In this document: positions 52,131-64,000 of the stretch, piece after piece | How positions within the stretch are numbered: the stretch's first letter is position 1 | Layout: the number at the start of each line of letters is the position of its first letter | Assembly: GCA_002633005.1 (NCBI GenBank) | Contig: NMRA01000075.1 | Location: forward strand, 294,786 to 358,785 | DNA length: 64,000 nt | Direction: 5' to 3' | Source: Phoronis australis | Taxonomy: Eukaryota > Phoronida > Phoronidae | Position numbers and translations under genes: made by a program | Notes under the pieces: model-generated | What the model was told of the DNA's origin: nothing | Seen by the model: only the letters and a program-made list of their open reading frames with translations | Database searches by the model: none

Positions 52131-55126
52131 ACGGTACAGCACTAGCTACAGCTACAATTACCACGTTGGTTGAAAGTGAGAGAACAATTGATGTTAGTTG
52201 GACTGCAGCCGATGGACCTAAAGACAGGTACAAAGTTTCATGCGGCACACATCAATTCATTGCTGACAAGACTGCTACCAACAAACGTTGTACTGGCTTG
52301 ACTCCTGGATCTGAGTACGTCGTTACTATAACAACAGTCAAGGCAGGATTGGCTGACGCAGTTTCAACACCGAAGACAGCTAAGACTAGTGAGTGTTTAC
52401 TGTCATATGCCTTGTTCTATATGCACCCTTACGCACGATACTGGGGAGACAATTGGTTAATGAAACAGGATCATTGAAATTACTCCCATTATCCGATATT
52501 CGCCAAGAAATGACTTCAGAGTCAATATTTGCCAATCTGCACCCTTATGATCTCAGATTTTGTTTGTCGACCCATAGCCCTGGAATGCCAACTCCGGCAC
52601 GTGGCCAAGCTATTCTGTTAAATAAACCTTTTCACCCGAGACCGGATGCGAGAGTTTACACTGTGAATTTCCGGCTGTCTGCTCGACTGAGTTTTGATCG
52701 TTTGTTTTAGTTATCAAATCAAGCCTAATTTCATTGCTTTATTGTCATTTTGACATTTTTGTTCATGAAATAAGATTTTTGAGCTATTGTTCTATACAAC
52801 CAGCGATTTCCAGGCTAAATTAATGAACAAAGCTGGAAATTACATTGGCCATTCTTAATACTGTAAACATCAAATTGGGAAGAGTTTGGGCTCCCCAGTG
52901 TTAGAACCACTTTCGGCAACCTATCAGTCTACATGCCACGAGTTTTTTAAAAAGACATTTCTGGTTGTTAAGATCATGTTACTGTATTTTACGGAAAATA
53001 GGTATTTGGCTCCGAGTGTGATCTGCATTGTAAGGGAAATTTAACCCTACTGTGTGCGTGTTTGTGTTTACGTAAGGTTTCCTCTCAAACTCATTTAAGT
53101 CAGGTCTGCACGTCACCAGCTGGCCACATCACATGGCAAATCTGAAAAGACGCAAAACTTACGTCTTTATATGCAAAAAGACTTACAGCTTTCAATTGTA
53201 TCTATAGTAATTCATTTCTGCAATGTTTACATGTTGCGCAGATAGCTTTTTCTTAACACAATTCATGAGCCGTGAATGCCATCTGTAGTCTTTACCTATA
53301 CCCGTGAAATAAACTTCAATAAATGAAACAGTTACCTTGTAAAAAATCCAATCCAATGCTTTTCTGTTGCTGACTGCGTACATTGCCAATGGGGCTATTT
53401 GACAATCTTTACATTACTAGAGGGCACGCGTTTACTAGTGGGCAGAGATTACGCAGCCTCGATTTCGCGAGCCCTTTAAAACATCTTGAAATGGCTAGCA
53501 GCCGTGCCAATTTAATCTGAGGGGTGCTTCTGTGAGAGGAAGTAAGCACGACCTTATACAAAGGTAAAGTTTATGATTATTTTAACGATTATTCCATGTT
53601 TAAAATACTGATGCCTGTTAACTGAGGTACTCGCCGATGTTGACTTCGCGGCAGCTTTCCAGTCGGGTTAATCATTGTTTGTTGTGATGTGTGTTACGAT
53701 ATTTGACGTAGCATTAGGGATCTTTTCGTACATCAAAGCAGTATTATTAATGTTTGGAATGATTTCTAACAAGTTTATGAGTGACAGTTCCACCAATCAA
53801 TGCTGAATGTTTATGTTGTCAACTCGATATTGGTTAGGGAGGTAAGATTACAATCTAAGCCCTAAGAGTACGTGGCAATTATCCGTTTACCCCCTATCCT
53901 ATGTCGTCCGGATATCTATTATACGTTGACATGGAAATATATGATGTCTAATTTTATCTGACCTCTAGTTTTTACATGTAGGTTTGAGGGCTAGTATCGT
54001 GCAGGAGGAAATATGCATCGCTTCTGCAAATGTCCCTGAATGGACAAAAATTGGTTTTAAGCAGTTGACTGCAGCTAACCAGCAAGATCTTCCTATCCAG
54101 TGCAGATCTGTTGTCAAAGTCTACTTTCTGTATCGGCGACAAAGAACAAAGCGTTTGAAAGGGACAGCTGTTTTTAAAGAAAGGTATGTAAGTTGTTTGT
54201 TAATTTGCTTATTCAGGTCCTTAGGGAGGTTGTCATAGGGGATTGGGGTTGTAAAATTTGGTGCAACTGAATGTGTGGAAATAGCAGGTACATGTAATAA
54301 TGTCCGGGGGAACGAGCATGGTGAGATAATTCTTAATCCTCATGAAGTTCTTTCAAGTTTCATGAAACTGCTTTGCTATCCATTGTAAACCCATAAAAAT
54401 ATATTACATCTTCTGAATTCTCAATGACTGAACAGTCTTAACTCATGCCTTGAAATTTTGCAAGTCATTTATAAACTCATATGACGCAATCAATAGAGCC
54501 TTAGGATTTTTAATTACTCTCAAACAACAGAAAGATTATCCATAATTTTTTAAATCACAAAAGTCTTCATATCTTACATTAGAAGGAAAATAAAAAAATT
54601 CTGAGAAAAGGTTCCCTCAGCCTTAGACTGGAGTGTGCTTCACAGACCCATGATCTGTAATCGATGTTAAAATTGCTGAAAGTATCAAAAATCAAAAGGC
54701 TTGAAAATGAGTTACAAAGGTTTGAAAATGTCTCAAACAAGCATATTTTGCATACAAGTGTTGCGTTTAAAGAATTATTATGGCTTTAAATGAAAAATAA
54801 AGACGCGGTCTTATACAATATGTATTACATACATCCTTGCTTTTTGGAAATAGTAATTATTTAATTTTGTGTGAAATTGCAGAACATTTACCATATCACA
54901 TTTTTGAAAAACAGTGGTAACATTTTTAGCCCAACATGAAGTACTTCGTTATTCATGTTTCGATATTTGTTCCAGGTTCAGTGACATTTTTATGGCCACT
55001 TCAAGCTGCAACATAGACGAACTTTGCTGCTCCTTTCTCTTCCCACATCATGTCCACACCCCAGCAGTGCTACATGGCACAACGTACAAGCCAGTGGCCC
55101 TGGAGAAATGTGAATCGCAGTACTAA
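52131..55126 (+). CDS. Gene with a fibronectin type III domain, 3' part (three exons)
   Basis: Exon 52,131-52,388 (acceptor ccctctcag, donor gtgagt, phase 1-1) encodes a full FN3 domain of about 86 residues: IDVSWTAADGP, YKVSCG, CTGLTPGSEYVVTITTV and a closing STPKTAKT. FN3 modules are extracellular adhesion or receptor beta-sandwiches. A second exon, 53,982-54,183 (acceptor tacatgtag, donor gtatgt), accepts phase 1 and reads LRASIVQEEICIASANVPEW to GTAVFKER. A third, 54,976-55,126, continues in phase 2 (FSDIFMATSSC ... CESQY) to TAA. The three join in one open frame, but the last two show no domain, no membrane helix and no family that I know. The FN3 call is firm; the joining is inference. 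The 5' exons are not seen, and the FN3 exon lies in an otherwise repeat-rich area. Confidence 0.5.
52560..53030 (+). repeat. Dispersed repeat of about 450 bp, copy 1
   Basis: Shares with the inverted copy at 62,140-62,560 the following motifs in order: rtaccaactccg-gcacgtg, gagagtttrcact, atttccggctgtctgctcga, ctgagttttgatcg, tcaaatcaa, atttttgttc, gttagaaccactttcg, gttactgta and tttacggaaa. It lies in the first intron of the FN3 gene model. No coding capacity. Confidence 0.75.
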
Positions 55127-56990
55127 GTTACCATAAGGAAATGTGCCAGTGGATTGTTTGTGTGTGAAGGGGAACTCATCTGACTGCTACACAAGTCAGC
55201 CTTGTTGGTGAGGATGCCCTTTCATAGGCAATGAGTTATGTGTGAGCAACAGTGGCTTTTTCCTTCTCTGGAAGAAACATGAGGGACTGAAGCTAAAGAA
55301 GACCTAGTAGCACTCTGGTCTAGTTCAGCGTCAGATTTTGGACTAAAAGCGAGTCAAGTGATATGTAGTGTTTTTATGTCCCAGGATTTAATTGTGGATA
55401 TTATTTAGGCTTAATGAGGTTACTTGAAGAAAAGCCATGTGCCGAAACTGGGCCTTTTTACAAGCGCTTCTATAGGCCATTGAAACCAGATCCCAGTGAA
55501 ATGAAAACCAAAAGCATCTGATGTAAATACCTGTCGTTTCTCACTGAGTGACATTAACTTTTCCTTTCAGAAGAAAGGCTTTATAGTATTGTAGAAATCT
55601 TTCAATTTGGTACACATTATGAGGAATTGACATTCAGTGACTGCATCGATTTTCTTATTGTCAGTAAAAAGCCCGTTAATGTTACACTTGGATGATCTAA
55701 TAAATTTTTCATCAACATGTAAGTTTGTCACTAATTATTCAAACCACAATATTTCTTCAGTTTCTTCAGTTGTGCTGCTACTTGATAAAGCTGAAATGAT
55801 TACGGATTACGCTTGCGAATTGTCATTTTCCTGTTGACCTACAAAAATGTCCGGCGATCAAAACAAAGTATTCCCTTTGTTTTCATTTGTTTTGTTTATG
55901 TTTGTAACCATTTTAAAGCTTTCTTAAGCCGGTACTTTTAACTTTTGTGTTAAATTGTCTATATCAAAAGTTCCACATGAAAGCAAAGTATGTTTTCATT
56001 CGTAGCTAGCTGGATAAGAATCTGCTATGCACAAGATTTGAGAATAAACAATTATCAGTGTATTTAAAAACAAAATGACAAACTGAACAACCACATACAT
56101 ACAAAGGAACAGCATTGTTAAAAACAACTGTAATTTTGCAAATGCAACAGAGTCCATAATCAGGGATATCTAGGGCTGACTTTCTGAATTGAGAGGTTCA
56201 ATTCTCTCGGCTTTTTGCTGAAGGACTGCTTTTCAATTTGTCGAAAGGCAAAATAGACAGTAAAGCAGCTGGTTTCAGTTGTTTTATTTTACCTGTAATA
56301 GGACAGTCAGAGAAATATTAGCAAATTATAAAAGAAAACACGAGACAAAACTACTTTTGTAAGGCAGAACATACTTGACATTAAATCTTCATGTTTATAT
56401 GTAGAAGCTACTAATCTTTGTACCCAACTCTTATTTAAGATCTGAATTAAAACATGCGAAATAGGCTAAAGGTGATTTAAGATTGTATGTTTTTCAGGAC
56501 ACCTAAAATGTGTTTCTGAAGATTCATTCTAGGTGTCAGTATTTATTCCAATACAATGTTACGAATTTACTGAATAGCTCATTCATGTTAATTCGGTGAC
56601 TAATCTTGTAGTCCTGAGGATGGGGTCCGCTATGAAATAAGGAAACTCACTAATCTAGGGAATCTTATTGGACATAGCATAGTTTTGAAGAGTAACTGCT
56701 GTGAAAAAGTCACCCTTGACTTCTGAGCGGCACGTCCCGTACACCAGTTATATTGGGAGCACTCCCACCCAGGACAATGTGTGCTGTTAGCCTACCATCC
56801 GGTCCCAGGTGAGTTTCAGAAAAAAACACTGAATTTAGATGAATAAACCCGTTATTCATTGGGGGTAACTGCTGGGAATAACATTACTGAACGATGCCGA
56901 CAGAAACTAATTGCTAAAAACTTTCCAAGTAACGAGAACAGGTAGTGTCTCAAGGGTAATGCATAGAGCACACACGGGGCGTGAGGCTTC
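55127..56990. other. Possible 3' UTR of the FN3 gene, then intergenic
   Basis: No coding signal. The hexamer aataaa occurs at about 55,699 (tctaataaattt), about 570 bp past the TAA, as a polyA-signal candidate. Confidence 0.3.
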
Positions 56991-56999
56991 GGTATCCAC

Positions 57000-57480
57000 A
57001 CATTATTTGTCACTTGGTTGACATTTTTGACCGCAGTTGTCCACGCCTGTAGTAACCCTAAGCGTTTTGGGAATTTGTGACCACCTGTCGAAGATTTGTA
57101 CCCGGGAAAATAGCAATAATAAGGCTTAGCGCGACGACATATTTTGAAAACAATCCGTCTTTTTACCAGCTGTTTACATGCAGACAGCGACGCATGCGCA
57201 ATTCAATCACCACTAGTACAGCAGCGACACCGCGAGGAGAATTCGTCGAATAGCCCCAGTGTCCCTCTCTTGGCGGACTATCCCACTTTTTTAATCCCGC
57301 CACTGCATCAAAATTTACCGTTTTCTGACGCACGGCCACACAGAAAAGACGCTGTTGAGACGTTTTTGTGTGTGGCGGTGAATACTTCACACTTGCATTT
57401 TGACGTGGACTCAGATGTCTCGCTTTTCAATCCGTTTCATTCTCGAAGGCAACGCGTGTTCATTTGTCTCTTCGTCATGT
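57000..57480. promoter_or_regulatory. CpG-richer stretch with an NRF1-like site, possible promoter
   Basis: CpG is more frequent here than in the flanks (cgacgcatgcgcaat, caccgcgaggag, gcgacgacat). gcatgcgca at about 57,192 matches the NRF1 core GCGCATGCGC closely. No first exon with a donor and downstream partner is evident. The 117-codon plus-strand ORF (57,144-57,497) has no domain. Confidence 0.3.
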
Positions 57481-57499
57481 ATATTGCTGTTTTCTAGGA

Positions 57500-59400
57500 T
57501 CCAATTTCTTTAGTAACACAGCAATCGTAAGAATTTGTCCCAGTGTCTCGTGTTTATGCTTAAGTTCCACGTTGCAGTCTATGTATCCACAATACATTTC
57601 AAAATTTCACGAAAGACGCTTGCTCTTTTTTATCTGTCAGAAAGCTTTTATCTGCGAATTTCGGATAGATAAGTTGGAATAATTAGTTGATCACATTTTT
57701 GCACACGTCACTCCGTCCCGAGTTTTCACTGAAGAAAAGTATCAAACGGCACCAAAGGTCCAGTTAATATATCGAGAATTACAGTTTTGGACGAATAATT
57801 GACTAAGTTCTTCACAGCAACTTTAAGGTATCCATCTTCAAAAGACTTTGTCTTGATAGGGTAGAAATCATTGAAATTATGTTTTTGCTAGTTTAACTAG
57901 TCATTAGTGTAACCTCTCTGGTTAATTTTATTTTTAAAGTCCTTCTCTCAAACTGCCCATGTGGTTCCAGTGTCCGAAAATACTTACTACATAAATTCTT
58001 ATTTTCGACACCCTTTCTTTATATTCCTTTCGCCTTTCTTGCCAAAAGCGATTTTTTAACAGTATTTGACCCTTCTCTCTGAGCGTATGATTACCGGTTG
58101 TCATCGGTTATTTCCGTACCCACATTTCCGCCGCCCTTTTTTCCTTGTAATTGAATGTGCTATGTCTTGCTCGAAAAGTCTTCATTATTTTGTTTTATTA
58201 GTAATATATCGTGATTCGTTTGCATATGTAGTGTATTTATAGTTTGTAGTTAGTGGTCGTTGATTTTTTTTGGAATGTTACGCGTACTTAGTATGTTAAA
58301 ATAGCATTGGTGTTTAGTTCCTTACGTAGGCCGGTCGAACCGAGGAACCAATATGGGTCGAAACAATTTTTTTCGGTTTTATTTTTTTCCTCGTTTTGAA
58401 AAAGTACTTTGCTATCATCGGAAAGGTAGTACATTCTTCTCAGTAAAAATCGAAAAAGTATCAAAATTGGGGCAAGCACTGTAAAGTTATTGCAAGTTTT
58501 GTGGCGAAATTTGGGTCACTTTGTTTGGATCGCGTCGGCCATATTGGAGGACAGCGGGATAAGTTACGAGTTTATAACTTTGTGTAAATTGTTTTCGCCA
58601 ACAAATTACGGTGAAATTTAGTTAGACATATCTCTACTTACTATTCTGCACGATTTAACAGTGTTCACCAAATTTCAGCCTCGCAGTTGTTACTCAATAA
58701 GTGATAAATGTGCTCACAATTCCCGTTGGACTTCGTCTCATTTCTGGCGGCACCGACAACATGGCGACTTTTGCTGAACTGAAAGGCATGTTCAATCGGC
58801 TACTTTGTAATTTGTGAAGATTTAACGTTGATACATTTTGACAAACGTTGCTACAAAAAAGAAACTTTGTTCAATTTTCGTGTATTTTTGTGCAAAATAT
58901 AAGATATATTCGAATTATTTCAGGTTATCAAGTCAACAATATGAATAATCTTAATTTGAGAAATAAGCTATGTTGGATTGTGAACCTTCAAGCTTCTAAT
59001 TCTTGTTCCTTGCAACTTCATATTTTTTAAATGATGCTTGTCAAATTCTGGTGTAAGGCAACACTATTACGTCACCATGGTAATAGTTACATGTATGTCC
59101 ACTTTCATACCATGGAAACTGTTGCTGTTGAATAGTGTTTGTAATGCTAAATATTGTAAAGTATTGTGCATTTTAAGTTACTTATTATGTTGGGTTAATG
59201 AATAAAAATTGATAACATGTTGTATTGGATTTGTCATACTTAAAGATAGTAAAAGATAGACATTCCCAAAAATTCCAGCCCCCCATTCTTTTAGGCTTGG
59301 TGCGCTCATACAAAGTCTGGGAAAATCTCTATTGAAAGCCAACAACTTTGCACAGTTCGCCAGAAGTACCCAAGTTCTAAATAAACCTCGTTTGAGCGAG
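57500..59400. other. Intergenic, no supported gene
   Basis: A gccatattggaggacag motif at 58,538 and an acaacatggcgact motif at 58,758 are YY1-like. The second starts a reading frame of 18 codons only. The rest is AT-rich without features. Confidence 0.35.
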
Positions 59401-59879
59401 CGCTGTGGCTAGCGACGAGTTAGGCCTAAGGGTAGCCTTGGCACAAAGCTGTATAGGCCTACTAACAAGCTGTATTTTGACGATAGTCTTCACTGGTAGC
59501 TGGTGACTGAGGCTAACTAGGGTCTGCCGCGGCAGTGTGACACAGGACTAACCAGCCCGTAATTTCATGCAAGTGTCTGAAACCACCCTTGAATATATGC
59601 AGCATTTATGATTTGGCCATTTTACTTTGACAGAACAGCTTGCAACCGCATGCATTTACCGTTCGCCAGTGTCTGGTCTCGATCCGCACCGGGTCCGATA
59701 GGCTGCGGTCCCGAGTTTGGCAAAATAATTTTTGTAAAAATTTATTCGCTACATTTCTTCAGCAAATTCGATAAAATTGTCCGTAGTTTGATTTTATCAA
59801 AATTAAGGCGCACTGTCGATTATTTTATCCCCGTTTGCTGGCTGGTAACAGTACAGGCACTGCTCCAGTCGCACTGACG

Positions 59880-59972
59880 GCGTTTTCTCGGCCTGGGTTC
59901 CTGAATGAATTGTACTTCCGGGTTCGCGGCAAGTTCAAAATGGCGGTGGTTCTTCGGGTGCGAATCGTGAGT
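59880..59972 (+). promoter_or_regulatory. Candidate transcription start region with mini first exon
   Basis: tacttccggg (ETS-like) at about 59,912 is followed by ttcaaaATGGCGG at 59,940, which fits both YY1 and a start codon. After nine codons (MAVVLRVRI) a perfect gtgagt donor stands at 59,967. The flank is CpG-rich from about 59,400. No downstream exon was identified in the window, so a gene is only suggested. Confidence 0.3.
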
Positions 59973-60410
59973 GGCCCGTTCATTTAAACTTTTTTGGAGT
60001 ACGGATCGTGTATTAGTTATGGGGTAGGTACTTCTTGGATCCTTATAACATCTTCTAACCATGTAATAAGGGTTAACAACGCGTGAGAGAAGGACTTTAA
60101 GTTATTTTTAAGCCCTGGAATTCCATACATTGTGGTTATAATCTTGATTTTTTGGATTAGAAAGAAAAAACCTGTCCGCTTTGCGAAAAGAGCATTATTG
60201 ATGAATTAGATTATTTGTCGGTTGCTGATGTTATAATTATAGACCATCAAGACATAATGAAGGGCCATCCAATGATATGACACGTATGCAAGTGTTTTGA
60301 AAAACGGAGGAGTTGCGAAAAGTTTTAATGGCAGTAAATTCCAGAGGAATAACCAACACCGACATTAAAGCGCTCGGAGGACCGACGCTTGTCGAAATTA
60401 ACTGAAAAGA
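59973..60410. other. Intergenic, no gene seen
   Basis: No ORF, repeat or RNA that I can support. Confidence 0.35.
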
Positions 60411-60412
60411 CG

Positions 60413-60470
60413 ACGATGGAGATGATGGCGACGATGATGATTATGATGATGAAAGAGGAGATTATGAACA
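60413..60470 (+). repeat. Imperfect (gat/gac)n microsatellite
   Basis: gacgatggagatgatggcga, then cgatgatgattatgatgatg. Both strands give low-complexity ORFs. Confidence 0.8.
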
Positions 60471-60639
60471 ATATGATAACACTCATATGACTAACGAAGA
60501 TGTCAGAAATCAGTAAGAAATCAGTCCAGTTATTCAACGGATGAGCCGGAAGTAATTACAACAAAGGGTTTTATTGCATAAGTCGTATCCTCTCACACCC
60601 CTTAGTGTGAGAAAAAAGTCTATCGGAATCGGAGTGACG

Positions 60640-60975
60640 GAAGTTGGTTTTTCAAAATGGCGGACAAAATGGCTGCCAGATTTACATACTACCATTATAA
60701 CTCGAGAATGGAATATGATAGAGTAAAAATTCAAAAAGGTTTGTGGGTCAACAATATAGTTTTGCATGGCTGTGGTGACACCGTCCGCCATTTTCCAAAA
60801 TGGCCGCCAAAACTACTTCGAGTTGCACAACTTTGCACGAATAGGTTAGTGTGTCGTCTTGATTTAAACATTGCGTCATAGGTTTTCTGGGTCGACGTAT
60901 CCATTTAGACTCATTGCGTTTGGCTCTAATGATTACTTCCGCCATTTTCCAAGACGGCCACCAAATAGTTGCTTC
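60640..60975. repeat. Cluster of related ATGGCGG/CCGCCAT motifs, partly duplicated
   Basis: ttcaaaatggcggacaaaat at about 60,650, cgtccgccattttccaaaat then ggccgcca at 60,783, and cttccgccattttccaagac then ggccacca at about 60,936 look like diverged copies of one unit. The second contains the palindrome ccattttccaaaatgg. The cores match the YY1 consensus. The 74-codon ORF starting MADKMAARF at 60,657 has no domain. Confidence 0.5.
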
Positions 60976-61984
60976 CTGTAAGAACTTCAGATTCCACGCA
61001 GAGACACACAATCTTCGCAGATTTCATATCTTGAGTTCCATTGGTCAACATGTCTATTATTTTCTACTGCTGTTTCTAAAATTAAATTATCTGCGTCACT
61101 TTGAGCTCATACCACTGTGCAACCAGTATTTCGAGCAAACTTGACAAGAAGTAAATGAAACTTTGTTTTTGCTGTTTGCCAAAATCGTGAACTTGCTTCT
61201 TTGTCTTGATCACCATGTCACCATTGAAGTGAACTTCAGTTCCAACCACCCCACCGAGTCTTCGAACATGGGAAACATCTTACTTGATGGGCCACCTCCA
61301 AAACCATCAAAAACAACAGTAGGTTAGGTGTACTTGTTGACGTAATCCACATAAGCTCTACCAACTGACTGAAACTTTGCACCTCTAGGCCATTCAATAC
61401 GGTGAAGGAGAGAACCGCCGTGCATGCATCACCGTATTTTCTGGAAATTGGTAATCCTCAGGTTGGTCGTCCTCTACTTGACTAGAGTGCATCAGGTAAT
61501 ATTGATTTATTAGCGGCTCTGTGAAGACCAGATGTATCAAAAAGAGGGGGGAACCAACACACAGCTCAAACTTCAAAAGGCTTGATAAACGTTCACTGTA
61601 GTCTTTTGCATTTTTCTGTTTTTTCAGTCGAATGGGAAAAAGCGGATGCTGCAAAAATCCATGAAACGTCCTGTTTTTTCTGTGTAGTCGAACGCAAAAA
61701 TGTAGTTATGTCGCGTGGCAAATTACAATAGTTCATGATATTATGTCAATTTAGCCGTGGGAGAAAATGATATAGTCCGTCAAGAATGGGTCAATTGCCA
61801 AGTACACTGTGCACTGTCAGCAACTCAAACCATGGGATTTGATTCTTTTACAAGGTAAACTTTCAATGTCTAAATCTTATTTCTCAGGTAGTGATAAGTA
61901 CTACTGACAATGTCCTGGTCAGATATCAAATTAACAAAAACGGCATCTGAGCAATAGTTGCACAAATTAATTATTATAGAAACA

Positions 61985-62033
61985 ACACACACACGCGCGC
62001 GCCTGCACACACACACGCACACGCACACACCCA
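61985..62033 (+). repeat. (ca/cg)n dinucleotide microsatellite
   Basis: acacacacgcgcgcgcctgc followed by acacacacacgcacacgcac: alternating purine-pyrimidine, Z-DNA-prone. Confidence 0.95.
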
Positions 62034-62139
62034 TGCAGGCTACACACTCTCGGCTACGCTATTACGAGCAATTTTTCGAACTGAAAGTCACGTAAATACA
62101 CCTGTAAGTGGGGCTTCAAGTTTCCATTTTTATTTTGAG

Positions 62140-62560
62140 AAGATACTCAGAAACCAAATGTCACTACTTTCCGTGAAATACAGTAACATGTACTATAATA
62201 GGCTGACGAAAGTGGTTCTAACAGTGGATCTGAAAGCAGATGCAACAAGACTATTCCCGACATCAAGGGCCACAAGTTGATTCGCATAAAGAATGACCCG
62301 TGCAATTGTCGGGCTTGTTGACTATTTTCTGGAAGATCGATCGTTAACTGGGAACGTACCTTAAGAATCCCCCTTGACGAACAAAAATAACAAAGTGAGG
62401 CAATGACATAAGTTTTGATTTGACAACTATAACGCTCGATCAAAACTCAGTCGAGCAGACAGCCGGAAATCTAAAGTGCAAACTCTAGCAGCTGGTCTTG
62501 GGGATGCAAGCTCTAAAAATTAGATGAGTCACGTGCGGAGTTGGTATTCTACGTCCGGAG
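62140..62560 (-). repeat. Dispersed repeat of about 450 bp, copy 2 (inverted)
   Basis: Reverse-complement partner of 52,560-53,030. The best-conserved part is cgatcaaaactcagtcgagc, agacagccggaaat at 62,437-62,472, and cgaaagtggttctaac at about 62,207. Confidence 0.75.
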
Positions 62561-64000
62561 GTTCCTGAAATTCATAAAATTGTTTTCTTAGTGCCTTCCA
62601 CAGTCTTGTGCGATTCTGGCCGGCTTAGCTTCAACTACATGTATGAGCGACACCAAAGTTTGCGGAATCCTTCTGTTATCGAAATAACCTCAGAGAATGT
62701 ATTTGATGGTGCAGTTTGTTATTGATGAGATTAAAAGTAAAAACACATTTTTTGTTGCTCTAGGTAAGTTCATATTAGGCTATACTTACGGAATCCCGAT
62801 GGCTCCGCTCCGATTATAGGCATCCAGTAGGTGCGCTGTAAACGATGCAAGGGTAGGGGCATACATGAACATTTTGTAAACTTTCTGGGTTGTTCTAGAT
62901 ACTTATAGACCTACACAAAGTAACAAACGTTTAAACCCTGATTAGATCATTATGACATGTCATAAAGAAAGCCATCAATACCTAAAATTTAATCCTAATG
63001 AAATCCGTAGGGAAAAAGATTCATAAAAAACCTCCCTTGTCACTTGCTGGAGCCAAGTGGTACTCCGCCATTTTTGATTTGCCGCTAACTTGGAAGAGGA
63101 ATTCATTAAAGGCACTATTTCCGCTTCATTTTTGTTAAAAACTTCATGAAACGGATCTTTACGCAAACACTTTTATTCGAAACCTAAGCCCAAATAATAG
63201 CCTTCGCCATGGCATCGAATTTTTTTATAATGAACTGAATTTAATACAGATTTTTTTAGCTTAATTTTTCATTTTGTGTGGTGCACCAAGAAATAAATGG
63301 ATGCCGGACGAAGTGTCAATCGAAGATTCGAGTGTCGAATATGAACTTGGAGTTTTGGTTAATCTCAAGATCGTATACAGGCCTACGTGAACTCGGAATA
63401 CCCACTCAAATAATCACGTTCAAGCTACTATAATTAGTTAACGGGTGAAATAAGTGCTTTTGGAACCAATAATTAAAGAAATTTGCTACATTGAACAAAA
63501 TATTCACCAGATTTCTTTAATGTGTATTTAATTACGAGCTCACGCTTACGCGATCTTCAGATTAAGCAAAATTCAAGTTCACGCATACCAAACAAGTAAT
63601 GGCAGGCGTTCGGTATAAGATAGGTTGTCCTCCGTTGAAAAGGCTTGCTGTCGTTGCTGATCGTCCTCAAGTTGACTATTACCGCCGTAAAGTTTGAAAT
63701 GAAGATCAGTTTGGGTGCTGGACTTATCTGCGATCCCAGATGGCTGTTACACGGTCTCAGTAAGGAAAGATTTTGCTCGACAGGTAAGTCGTCAACGGAT
63801 GTCCGAGGCGCACTTGTTACAGCAATGGTAACCATACTTAGTTTTCAGAATGTTATGGTAGAGTTATTTTACTGCCTAACAGTACATAATAGAGCACACC
63901 GACATTACAATATTCCTTTAGTAGAATCCTTGGTGTCTTTGACTGAATATTTTTTGCGTTATTTTACTGTCTCGGTTTCGTCCACTTGTGTCGTGGATTA
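62561..64000. other. Intergenic, no gene seen
   Basis: Short ORFs only; no domain, RNA gene or clear repeat. Confidence 0.35.

Noticed and set aside
57144-57497. A 117-codon plus-strand ORF in the CpG-richer stretch
   Set aside because: No recognisable domain or initiation context; better explained by low stop density in GC-rich DNA.
60657-60881. A 74-codon ORF starting MADKMAARF
   Set aside because: The sequence consists of repeated CCGCCATTTTCC-type motifs and has no family match that I can see.

Overview
This is eukaryotic genomic DNA, AT-rich, with GT-AG introns of a few hundred bases to about 1.6 kb, many dispersed repeats and two retrotransposon classes. A laminin alpha gene, an LRR-Ig receptor gene and the repeat mix point to a marine invertebrate animal, perhaps a non-vertebrate deuterostome such as a hemichordate, cephalochordate or echinoderm. 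The species cannot be fixed from sequence alone.

1-25,180 (+): the 3' part of a laminin alpha chain gene. I resolved 28 exons. Their summed length is 5,463 nt, exactly 1,821 codons, with intron phases that agree throughout, ending in a TAA stop. The encoded order is LE (laminin EGF-like) repeats, coiled coil, a fibronectin type II (FN2) domain, more coiled coil, LG1-LG3, a Thr/Pro-rich linker, LG4-LG5. The FN2 domain sits almost at the midpoint of the coiled coil, on one phase 1-1 exon that can be skipped in frame. This is the most unusual observation in the window. The introns hold a hAT-like element, a palindrome, a MITE-like element, SINE-like sequences and a tandemly repeated splice acceptor.

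25,181-29,280: laminin 3' UTR, then a simple-repeat tract and a satellite of 1,183-bp units carrying four perfect direct-repeat-1 nuclear-receptor motifs.

29,294-31,059 (-): a single-exon LRR-Ig transmembrane receptor gene, convergent with laminin, broken by one frameshift and one in-frame TGA.

31,200-46,800: repeat-rich DNA. It includes a mosaic repeat family, a 3.5-kb inverted repeat with a 50-bp minisatellite, and remnants of a THAP-like domain and of a Cys-rich domain I associate with uncharacterised invertebrate proteins.

46,750-49,760 (-): a decayed Ty3/Gypsy-type element (gag, zinc knuckle, protease, start of RT) abutting a decayed non-LTR retrotransposon RT, with a tRNA-like SINE downstream.

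49,790-64,000: sparse. It holds an FN3 exon with two plausible downstream exons (52,131-55,126, +), an inverted pair of about 450-bp repeats, CpG-richer stretches with promoter-like motifs near 57.1 and 59.9 kb, and microsatellites.
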